Part shown: positions 35,500 through 41,963 of the stretch, one piece after another | Layout of the letters: the number at the start of each line of letters is the position of its first letter | Position numbering within the stretch: the stretch's first letter is position 1 | Origin: a virus | DNA: 42,187 nt | IMG/VR virus record: IMGVR_UViG_3300027733_000089 | Location: 1 to 42,187 of that record | Direction: 5' to 3' (one strand) | Notes under the pieces: generated by a model | Databases searched by the model: none | Told to the model about the DNA's origin: nothing | What the model saw: only the letters and a program-made list of their open reading frames with translations | Position numbers and translations under genes: made by a program

Positions 35500-35600
35500 A
35501 TTTACGCAAACGCAGTGTAGGATAAATTATGGCTAGTGGGACATGTGCTTCCGTTTCTCCTTTCGGTACCCCCTTCACGTGCATGTCTCGCTAGCCTTTT
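35500..35600 (+). promoter_or_regulatory. Promoter and hairpin leader of the SNF2 gene
   Basis: TTTACG (about 35502) and TAAATT (35524-35529) form a possible promoter with a 16-base spacer. The RNA would begin near GGCTAG. GGCTAGTGGGACATG (35531-35545) pairs, with two mismatches, with CATGTCTCGCTAGCC (35582-35596). TTTTATC follows, so this looks like an attenuator-like or terminator hairpin before the ribosome-binding site. Confidence 0.5.
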
Positions 35601-35627
35601 ATCTTGTAAGGGGTGAGGGCTCACAGT

Positions 35628-37547
35628 ATGCGACTTTATTTAGACAACGACGAGATAGTTCTTGACTTTCCGTTCGATAAAGAGCAAGTGAATGAACTCA
35701 AAGCAATCTCCGGTGCTCGCTGGGACAAGCTTACGAAATTGTGGCGACTACCTATCACCTCTGTAACCGAAGGAAGAGACTTCGCACTCAAGCACGGGTT
35801 TGATGTAACCGTTGATGTAATGAAGTTCACTGTTCCTCAAGACAAGAAGCCATCTGCTGCTCGTGTATGGATAAACGCCGGCAGTATCAGTATTCGTTAC
35901 CCGTACGAGCGCGTGGCCATTAAAGCAATCAAGCAAATACCCGCAGTGTCTTGGGATGGGGAACAACGAGCGTGGACTGCACCCATGTCATCAGTCAAGA
36001 ACGTAATTGCGTGGGCTGGAATGTTTAACGTTACGGTTGATAACGAAATCATGGTCGAAGCAACCCATGTAGAAGAAAAGACTAATCAACTCATCGAAGC
36101 ATCTCGCTCTACTGATGCAGTCATAGCAATAGATAAGTTGCAGGGTGATTTGCTTCCGTATCAAAGAGCCGGTGTGCAGTATGCAGCCAACGCTCGTAGA
36201 ACATTCATCGCAGACGAGATGGGTCTTGGAAAGACAATTCAGGCAATATGCACTGTTGAGTACGTAATGGATTCGTATCCGGTAGTAGTTGTATGCCCAC
36301 CGAGCCTTGTACTTAACTGGGCTAAGGAGTGGAATAAGTGGTTACCCGAGAGACGAGTAACTACCGTAACGAATAGGAAAGTGTTTCCAGATGAAGAAAC
36401 ATATGACGTTGTCATCGTTGGTTACAGCAACATCCCTCACTGGGAGAAGAGGCTCACCGGACATCGCTCGTACATTTTCGACGAGAGTCACTATTGTAAG
36501 ACGCCTACTGCACAACGAACCAAGGCAGCAGTCAAGATAGCCCGTAGTGCTCCGAAGGAAGGTCTTGTTCTCTGTCTTACCGGAACACCCGTGACCAACC
36601 GGCCAAACGAATACGCTTCACAACTCGAGATACTCGGAAGACTCAAAGAGTTCGGTGGGTTGTGGGGTTTCTACCGGCGTTATTGTGCTGCGTATCAAGA
36701 CTCGTTTGGTCAATGGAACATCAGTGGGAACTCTCACTTAGATGAACTCAACGACAGACTACGTGGAGCGTGTTACATACGCCGAACAAAAGACCAAGTT
36801 CTTTCCGAGTTGCCACCCGTAGTCCATAGCCGGCTTGTCGTCGAAGGAAGCTCGGCCGGAATGAAGGAGTATGTCAAGGCAGAAAAGGACATCTTGTTCT
36901 ACATCGCTGAACGCGCACGGCAACTTGCTATAGAACGAGGCGAGCCGTCTCACAAAGCAGCGATGGCTGCAATGATTAGAGCCGAAGCCAATGAACACCT
37001 CGTTCGGTTGTCCATACTTAGAAGACTTGCTGCCAAAGCGAAGATGGATTCCGTACACGAATGGGTTGATGCGCACCTAGAGGACGGCAAGAAGGTAGTG
37101 ATTGCTGCTCACCACAGAGAGATAGTCGACGAGTTGTCTAATAAGTACGGCAATCTACGTATCCAAGGAGGGATGTCCGTAGAGGAAGTCGAACTAAACA
37201 AGAAGAAGTTCCAAGAGTTAGGCGTCGACAAGGCACCCGTAATCGTTTTGTCGATGCAGGCAGCAAAGACCGGACACACGTTGACTGCTTCGGAGAACTG
37301 TCTGTTCGTGGAACTCCCGTGGACACCCGCGGACGTAGACCAAACTTACAGCAGATTGCACAGACTGGGACAAAAGGGCAGCGTGACGGCGACTTATCTA
37401 TTAGCAGCCGGAACAATCGATGAAGATATTTACGATTTAATAGATAAAAAGCGTTCCGTAGTCGATGCAGCCGTAGAAGGTGGCGAAGTATCTAGCGTAA
37501 ATGGCACCGTACAGATGATTATGGGCCTATTTGATAGGGCTCGCTAG
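35628..37547 (+). CDS. SNF2-family helicase with HARP-like N-terminus
   Basis: 639 residues from ATG 35628, behind GTGAGGGCTCACAG; GTG 35613 would add five. The N-terminus has two similar HARP-like units, ISGARWDKLTKLWRLPITSV (about 25-45) and IPAVSWDGEQRAWTAPMSSV (about 103-122), as in SMARCAL1-type annealing helicases. Then come Walker A DEMGLGKTIQ (about 195), DESHY (about 285), LTGTPVTNRP, and motif VI QTYSRLHRLGQKG (about 571). ATP-driven remodelling or annealing of branched DNA is the family role, fitting replication or recombination. A motif copy is translated at 36129 (AIDKL). Confidence 0.92.
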   Translation: MRLYLDNDEIVLDFPFDKEQVNELKAISGARWDKLTKLWRLPITSVTEGRDFALKHGFDVTVDVMKFTVPQDKKPSAARVWINAGSISIRYPYERVAIKAIKQIPAVSWDGEQRAWTAPMSSVKNVIAWAGMFNVTVDNEIMVEATHVEEKTNQLIEASRSTDAVIAIDKLQGDLLPYQRAGVQYAANARRTFIADEMGLGKTIQAICTVEYVMDSYPVVVVCPPSLVLNWAKEWNKWLPERRVTTVTNRKVFPDEETYDVVIVGYSNIPHWEKRLTGHRSYIFDESHYCKTPTAQRTKAAVKIARSAPKEGLVLCLTGTPVTNRPNEYASQLEILGRLKEFGGLWGFYRRYCAAYQDSFGQWNISGNSHLDELNDRLRGACYIRRTKDQVLSELPPVVHSRLVVEGSSAGMKEYVKAEKDILFYIAERARQLAIERGEPSHKAAMAAMIRAEANEHLVRLSILRRLAAKAKMDSVHEWVDAHLEDGKKVVIAAHHREIVDELSNKYGNLRIQGGMSVEEVELNKKKFQELGVDKAPVIVLSMQAAKTGHTLTASENCLFVELPWTPADVDQTYSRLHRLGQKGSVTATYLLAAGTIDEDIYDLIDKKRSVVDAAVEGGEVSSVNGTVQMIMGLFDRAR

Positions 37548-37999
37548 GGCTTTGGAGCGTCTTCTGACTCGTTAGTATCGACGCCATTGACGATTTCTGC
37601 GGCTATTAGCTTGGAGTATTTTCTCCGTAAGCGCCAAATCTTCTTGTTCATCTCCATTAGGCGGTTACTCATACGTGCCTTTATGACAGCATCGTCGTCG
37701 AACACCCCGTGGTTATCAAAGAGGGCATCATGAAGGTCAGCATCCTCAAGGATTATGTCTGAAATCCACCCAGCACGCTTATCGATAGCGAGCATCAATT
37801 CACACATGCCTTCAACGCCGAACTCTTTCCAGAGACGATTGACAACGATAGAGCAGAAGTGTGACCGGTACATCTTTTCTGCCTTACTTGATTGAGACAT
37901 GAAGTCCGATAGCCATACCGCTAACTCTTCAGTGGTTGGGGCATCGTCGTCTTCTGAGTCGAAGTCATAGAAACGTTCATTATCACTATTGTTGTCCAT
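37544..37999 (-). CDS. Protein of unknown function
   Basis: 151 residues, acidic at both ends (NERFYDFDSEDDDAPTTEEL; DTNESEDAPKP) with a helical core (MYRSHFCSIVVNRLWKEFG, MCELMLAIDKRAGWISDI) and a basic C-terminal helix (NKKIWRLRRKYSKLIA). It overlaps the end of the SNF2 gene by 4 nt, convergently. No family is recognised. Confidence 0.75.
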   Translation of the reverse strand: MDNNSDNERFYDFDSEDDDAPTTEELAVWLSDFMSQSSKAEKMYRSHFCSIVVNRLWKEFGVEGMCELMLAIDKRAGWISDIILEDADLHDALFDNHGVFDDDAVIKARMSNRLMEMNKKIWRLRRKYSKLIAAEIVNGVDTNESEDAPKP

Positions 38000-38046
38000 G
38001 ATGCCTCACTTAATCTCGTGATACACAATGATACAGCGTAATGATG

Positions 38047-39072
38047 TTAGATAGACGACAAGAGGAAATGTTGCGACTTCAGCTTAGCTCTTGTCACCCA
38101 TGAGTTCGAATCCATTGATGCGAGCGCGCGTTCACGTATGGACGCGTCACGGTAATGGTCAAGGTATTCACCGATTGCGTTAACAGCAGACCACCCGTTG
38201 TACCCGTAGCCTTTTGCGTTGTTCTGGTTTTCGTAGACTCCACGAACAAGTGACATTACGTTGTCATGGTTCTTCTTCTGTCTCTCCGTGGCCCCTGAAT
38301 CAATAGGAAATGTAGCGATAAGTAAGTCATTGAGAAGCTTAGAGCGTGGTGCTACCGGAATGGCCAACAAACGTTCTGCCGTCTGCGTGAATTGGCGTGC
38401 CCATTCGTTAGAGATGTTGAGTACTTCGTTAGCCTCTTCCATTACTCTGTCAGCGTTGCGTGTGTGGCGAGCAGTAAACACCCGTTTGGCACCCGTGATG
38501 CCTGCGGTCACTGTGTTCTTGCAAACGGCTCTAATTGATGTATTCGCAAAGGTGATAGCGGTCTTGCCATCGTGACCATTGTGTACAAGTAGGTAACGAG
38601 CAATCTCATCATTAATACCCTTTGGGTCAATAACGAGAGCGCCTAGGTCTATGGATGAGAAGAACTCTCTGCCACCATTAAGCACTCCACAAGTATCAAC
38701 AACGGCATCACCAGATGAAGCGCCGGCTATGGCAAGGGCGTAATCAAGACATTCACGGTTCTGCTGCACCACATACCGTGTGCCTACCGTAGCCAATCCA
38801 TCAAAGGTTCCATTCGGGTTGACTCTTACCGTGGCTCTACTGTCAGGAACTAGGACAGGCGTACCATCGGAGTTGCGAATAGGTTCACCATTGTCATCGC
38901 ACACAGCAACACGCGTGGTCACTACATCAAAATCTGCCTGAGCAGCGGTAAGCATTGCTTCGGCGGTTTGGAGTCCCTTCATAGGGGTTCCGAGTCTGTG
39001 CCAAGGGATTTCTCTATCAGCAAAAGCCATTCGTGCTGTGCCGTCTGATTCGATTTCTAGTTGATGAGCCAT
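38047..39072 (-). CDS. DUF932 phage/plasmid-like protein
   Basis: 341 residues, usual length for the family. The N-terminus IPWHRLGTPM (22-31) is the signature. VGTRYVVQQNRECLDYALAI, NGGREFFSSIDLG, YLLVHNGHDGKTAITFANTS and VCKNTVTAGI follow in the expected order. DUF932 proteins occur on phages and plasmids, commonly in replication or early regions; the biochemical role is not established. A TAGATTTATC element lies upstream of the start (39097-39110). Confidence 0.88.
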   Translation of the reverse strand: MAHQLEIESDGTARMAFADREIPWHRLGTPMKGLQTAEAMLTAAQADFDVVTTRVAVCDDNGEPIRNSDGTPVLVPDSRATVRVNPNGTFDGLATVGTRYVVQQNRECLDYALAIAGASSGDAVVDTCGVLNGGREFFSSIDLGALVIDPKGINDEIARYLLVHNGHDGKTAITFANTSIRAVCKNTVTAGITGAKRVFTARHTRNADRVMEEANEVLNISNEWARQFTQTAERLLAIPVAPRSKLLNDLLIATFPIDSGATERQKKNHDNVMSLVRGVYENQNNAKGYGYNGWSAVNAIGEYLDHYRDASIRERALASMDSNSWVTRAKLKSQHFLLSSI

Positions 39073-39144
39073 AACGTGTCCGTCTCTCTATATGTTTAGA
39101 TAAATCTATCTGAATGAAGTTTACACAACAGGGACGTCTGTGGT

Positions 39145-39210
39145 GTTTAATCCTCGAGTTTAGAAATGTTTAGTCCTCGAGTTTAGAAATGTTTAGTCCT
39201 CGGATTTAGA
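39145..39210. repeat. 23-bp tandem repeat at a gene end
   Basis: Two full units of 23 bp (GTTTANTCCTCGAG + TTTAGAAAT) at 39145-39167 and 39168-39190, and a partial third at 39191-39210. The third unit contains the stop codon and last codons of the 39193 gene, so the array looks like duplication of that gene end. Confidence 0.8.
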
Positions 39211-39537
39211 AGAGGAACGCCTGTATGGGTAGGCGGGGTGATTGCGCTTGGCTGATTGCTTAGCATCCTCAACTTCGTTATAGATAACAAGGCCTCCTAG
39301 CGTTGCGCCTATGGTGCCTACTAGCAACAACACTATACCCGTGGCTACTTTCATGAAGTCAGCCATTGCGTAACCAAGCACTATCGAGAAGATACCAAGT
39401 GCAGGCAATGCGATAAGCATTATCCCTACTATGTGAAACACGGTGTATGGGTCGATGCCGTTCTTTACTGACGAGTTCATATCGTCAATCCAATCGATAA
39501 ACCTATCGAACGAATGGCGTGTGTCAATGTCTTTCAT
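39193..39537 (-). CDS. Two-span membrane protein
   Basis: 114 residues from ATG 39537, behind AAGGAGAATC. Hydrophobic spans at about 32-56 (VFHIVGIMLIALPALGIFSI) and 62-86 (VATGIVLLLVGTIGATLGGL). The N-terminus is charged and the C-terminal tail basic (KQSAKRNHPAYPYRRSSSKS). The gene end is part of a tandem DNA repeat. Function unknown. Confidence 0.7.
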   Translation of the reverse strand: MKDIDTRHSFDRFIDWIDDMNSSVKNGIDPYTVFHIVGIMLIALPALGIFSIVLGYAMADFMKVATGIVLLLVGTIGATLGGLVIYNEVEDAKQSAKRNHPAYPYRRSSSKSED

Positions 39538-39597
39538 GATTCTCCTTATTTTCATCATCACTGTACAGCATCCTAATAGATAAGCTATGCTTTCACT

Positions 39598-39885
39598 ATG
39601 CCAGTACTTTACGGTCACCCAGAAAAAAGCGAGAGAACTATGAGTTCATATGTAGAGCAATACGCTAAATGGTTTGACATGCATGATATGGACTTCGAAG
39701 CAACCAATCGCTCAGGGGTATGGGTAGTGAGTGCATGGAGTAGAGGCATGGCATCATCACTAGACGATGTGCCATGGGGGCAGAGCGGTCAATGTGACTC
39801 CCTTAATGAAGCACTACTGTATTGCTACATGGACACCAAAGAGTGGATGCGTAAGTACAGAGGTACTACGTCACCCGTGGCATAA
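39598..39885 (+). CDS. Protein of unknown function
   Basis: 95 residues from ATG 39598; ATG 39640 (MSSYVEQYAKWFD) is an alternative. TATGCT (39586-39591) lies six bases before the ATG, so a leaderless message is likely. A near-motif AATAGATAAGC lies just upstream. SSYVEQYAKWFDMHDMDFEA, GVWVVSAWSRGMASSLDDVP and SLNEALLYCYMDTKEWMRK are mixed alpha/beta. Not assigned. Confidence 0.68.
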   Translation: MPVLYGHPEKSERTMSSYVEQYAKWFDMHDMDFEATNRSGVWVVSAWSRGMASSLDDVPWGQSGQCDSLNEALLYCYMDTKEWMRKYRGTTSPVA

Positions 39886-39894
39886 GAAATCGGA

Positions 39895-40296
39895 CTAACC
39901 GTTCGCCTCAGGCTGGTCGTCATGCCACACGCCATCAGGCCACGATGACTGGGTATGGACGCCATACTCAAATCGACCGAACAGTTCAGTGCCTCGCCAA
40001 GCGTGCCTACAGCACGGCTCTTCACCATCTTCTCTTGACACCACATGACACGATGGTCCTACCGTCTCTCCCAATAGAGGGAATACGGCAAGGAACTTCG
40101 CAACACAGTCATGACACATAATCCACTGACGAGGACGTCTATCGCCTAGTAGTACAGGCATGTTGTCATCGAAGCCACCATAGTAACCAAAGGTGTCGAA
40201 GGGTAAGACCCAACCATTATCAGGGTACAACTCCTGTTGAGTGCATGGTACTGATGTATGGCATGCTGAACAGAGCACTGTGTTTGTTGTGGTCAT
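39895..40296 (-). CDS. Zinc-binding protein, function unknown
   Basis: 133 residues. CSACHTSVPC (about 9-18), then FGYYGGFDDNMPVL, IMCHDCVAKFL (about 58-68) and CCRHAWRG. The CxxC pairs about 50 apart suggest a zinc fold around YGGFDDN, a pattern familiar from actinophage proteins. It is convergent with the 39598 gene. Function unknown. Confidence 0.75.
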   Translation of the reverse strand: MTTTNTVLCSACHTSVPCTQQELYPDNGWVLPFDTFGYYGGFDDNMPVLLGDRRPRQWIMCHDCVAKFLAVFPLLGETVGPSCHVVSREDGEEPCCRHAWRGTELFGRFEYGVHTQSSWPDGVWHDDQPEANG

Positions 40297-40315
40297 GATG
40301 TGGGTACTTATCTAT

Positions 40316-40567
40316 CTAGTGTCTATGCACGGGGGTTGATGAATCTTTGCGCCACTTCATCATGTTGTAGGCATGTGTTATCCACCACATGAGGGACATG
40401 GCTATGAAGCCGGGCTTATCATGACTGATGCTGTACACAAACCATGGCACGCTATGTAGTAGGACAATCAACCATCCCCACCAATGCAGGCGTCCAACGG
40501 CGAACATGCCACATACACCTACTATCTCCATTGCGAAGAGGAACCAAGTCCATCCTGTATCACCCAT
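40316..40567 (-). CDS. Polytopic small membrane protein
   Basis: 83 residues with three hydrophobic segments (about 5-25, 27-47, 52-68) rich in Trp: TWFLFAMEIVGVCGMFAVG, WWGWLIVLLHSVPWFVYSI, GFIAMSLMWWITHAY. Basic tail (MMKWRKDSSTPVHRH). It overlaps the upstream gene by 8 nt. A motif copy (40306) follows the stop. Function unknown. Confidence 0.7.
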   Translation of the reverse strand: MGDTGWTWFLFAMEIVGVCGMFAVGRLHWWGWLIVLLHSVPWFVYSISHDKPGFIAMSLMWWITHAYNMMKWRKDSSTPVHRH

Positions 40568-40760
40568 GGCTACCCGTGGCTGTTGCGTCGATGTTTGAGC
40601 GAGAGGGTCTAAGGGCTTCGACCACCTGAATGAGCAACGTCATTAGGTGTTGGTCGGCATAAGGGTGAGGGGGATTAGTACCTAACGTCCTCTTGTGTTC
40701 ATTGATGAAGGTGTCAAGAGCGTCGTGTTGACTACCTGATGAGGCATGTGTGGTATTCAT
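40560..40760 (-). CDS. Small protein, function unknown
   Basis: 66 residues. Polar N-terminus, then ALDTFINEHKRTLGTNPPHP, YADQHLMTLLIQVVEALRPS, a pattern met in other small phage proteins. Its promoter (40769) is nine bases upstream, leaving a very short leader. First gene of a pair with the membrane protein. Not assigned. Confidence 0.68.
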   Translation of the reverse strand: MNTTHASSGSQHDALDTFINEHKRTLGTNPPHPYADQHLMTLLIQVVEALRPSRSNIDATATGSHG

Positions 40761-40768
40761 TGACTGTG

Positions 40769-40795
40769 ATACTACACCAATAGGTACAGACCTAC
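40769..40795 (-). promoter_or_regulatory. Family promoter for the 40760 unit
   Basis: Minus strand: GTAGGTCTGTACCT, seven bases, TAGTAT. It is the most distal member of the family and lacks an adjacent motif copy. Confidence 0.75.
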
Positions 40796-40818
40796 ACGGG
40801 GGTCGTCAAGAAAGGCGA

Positions 40819-41199
40819 TTACTTGATGAAGCCATTAGACGTCATCCTTATCAGTGATGAGTAAGCGAACTGCCTTCGCTCGGTCACTTCTCTCAACGCC
40901 CTCTCTCTGTATGCCTTATCCATTAGGGCGAAGGACGTTTCAGAGATGTGTATGTCGAGCTCTCTCTCTGCGTCAAGCATGAGCGAGTTGAGGCTGAACT
41001 GTCCATCGGCTGTCATAGGGGTGACGTTGTGTTCAGCACAGGCATCAAAGACCTTAGTCATAAAGAGAGAGGCGAGATGCCAACGAGTCAACTCCTCGTG
41101 CTTAGAGGGGTGCTTCTTCTGTTTACCACGTCCTACTAAGTAGGAAGCGATGGTCTTAGAGAGAGACGATGTGTCAACGTAGAAGGCGATAGGTGTCAT
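40819..41199 (-). CDS. Protein of unknown function
   Basis: 126 residues. FYVDTSSLSKTIASYLVGRG, then a basic KQKKHPSKHEE segment, then helices (LASLFMTKVFDACAEHNVTP, LNSLMLDAERELDIHISETS, KAYRERALREVTERRQFAYS). An Asp near the N-terminus after a strand (FYVD) recalls PIN domains, but the other acidic residues are not arranged convincingly. Not assigned. Confidence 0.7.
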   Translation of the reverse strand: MTPIAFYVDTSSLSKTIASYLVGRGKQKKHPSKHEELTRWHLASLFMTKVFDACAEHNVTPMTADGQFSLNSLMLDAERELDIHISETSFALMDKAYRERALREVTERRQFAYSSLIRMTSNGFIK

Positions 41200-41521
41200 G
41201 AGATAGGCACTCTATCACTACTAGGGGTATCGGTCCCTGTTATCGCATCGGGTCATCGTGTATGTGGATGAGGTGATGTGTGTGCAAAAGCGTACCTATT
41301 AGGCACGCTTCTACACGATGTGAGGGTATGGAGGTGAAGGATGAGGGAGGGGAGGGTGAGATGGGGTTGAGGTACGGGGGTACATAGAGGGGGACTTATC
41401 TATCTCAACACCCGTAGCCACCCGTAGCCTTGCGAAACGTGTTGGGTCAAGGTGACGAGGGCGAGGGGGTAAGCGATGAAGGGGTGTGATGGTTACCTCA
41501 TTAGACAAGGGGTACGTACCC
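41200..41521. other. Intergenic region with hairpin and motif
   Basis: It contains AAGCGT-ACC-TATTA-GGC-ACGCTT (41287-41309), a hairpin or operator, and a motif copy continued by CTCAACACCCG (41394). Purine-rich stretch at 41330-41380. No supported gene. Confidence 0.45.
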
Positions 41522-41701
41522 CTATCTCCATACGGTGTCATCCTTCGTTGCCCCTGCCTCGGGCGTTACTGATAGCACATCAACGAACGAACCATGTGAC
41601 AACAAGTCGTGCACCAACATGATTGCTTCAGCTTCTGACGTTGGTCTCTCAAGGTCATTGCGTTTACGTATTGCGATAGTCAATCGGTATGTATCACTCA
41701 T
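41522..41701 (-). CDS. Small protein, function unknown
   Basis: 59 residues from ATG 41701, overlapping the upstream stop (ATGA). MSDTYRLTIAIRKRNDLERP, TSEAEAIMLVHDLLSHGSFV, DVLSVTPEAGATKDDTVWR: strand, helix, strand pattern of a compact alpha/beta fold. Falls just under common length cutoffs, but the coupling supports it. Not assigned. Confidence 0.62.
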   Translation of the reverse strand: MSDTYRLTIAIRKRNDLERPTSEAEAIMLVHDLLSHGSFVDVLSVTPEAGATKDDTVWR

Positions 41702-41925
41702 GCGTTACACCATACACTCTTAAGCATTGCGGATACGGCATGCGCTTGGGCGTGTGTAACACAAGGTATGTGACGAATGATGTGTGTGCCTGAGGGGTGC
41801 GATAACCACACCTCTACTGATGTGTCTATTACATTGATGAGCATTACGTTGTGTGTCATCACGAGTGTTGTGAGGTCATCATCACTATCAATCATGCTGT
41901 CAATCGTTGGAGTATTTATTGTCAT
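41698..41925 (-). CDS. Small protein, function unknown
   Basis: 75 residues. Acidic N-terminus (TINTPTIDSMIDSDDDLTTL), strands (VMLINVIDTSVEVWLSHP) and a C-terminal helix (HAQAHAVSAMLKSVW). Two palindromes lie directly upstream (41927-41963). No strong ribosome-binding site, so the start is uncertain. Not assigned. Confidence 0.58.
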   Translation of the reverse strand: MTINTPTIDSMIDSDDDLTTLVMTHNVMLINVIDTSVEVWLSHPSGTHIIRHIPCVTHAQAHAVSAMLKSVWCNA

Positions 41926-41926
41926 A

Positions 41927-41963
41927 AGAGTAAAGTACTCTAAGGGTGTATCACGGGTGATAC
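41927..41963. promoter_or_regulatory. Paired palindromes upstream of the 41925 gene
   Basis: AGAGTA-AAG-TACTCT (41927-41941) and GTATCAC-GG-GTGATAC (41948-41963), both with perfect arms, six bases apart. Their position fits operators controlling the minus-strand gene. Confidence 0.55.

Larger units (their letters stand above)
4845..41403. repeat. Dispersed ATAGATAAGT regulatory motif (over 60 exact copies)
   Basis: Exact copies of the core read on + at 4845, 12064, 12092, 15335, 19713, 21457, 22241, 22266, 24597, 24640, 26534, 27139, 27316, 28027, 29193, 30100, 30791, 31146, 31667, 32042, 32111, 32803, 33245, 33318, 34109, 36129. Copies on the minus strand (ACTTATCTAT) start at 9705, 11707, 12219, 13016, 13715, 14573, 14592, 14621, 14772, 15553, 15693, 15955, 16916, 17657, 17837, 18148, 18612, 19123, 19659, 20027, 20549, 21085, 21411, 22035, 22192, 22860, 23074, 23507, 24328, 24962, 25537, 25609, 25806, 26312, 28433, 28951, 37392, 40306, 41394. 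Most follow TA to give TAATAGATAAGT. The coordinates of this entry mark the array, not one element. Orientation mostly follows transcription. A stoperator-like or operator role is inferred. Confidence 0.9.

Noticed and set aside
4845-41403. Motif as a true L5-type stoperator
   Set aside because: The sequence does not match the L5 consensus (GGTGG-type 13-mer), and no L5-like repressor is recognisable; only the layout is similar.
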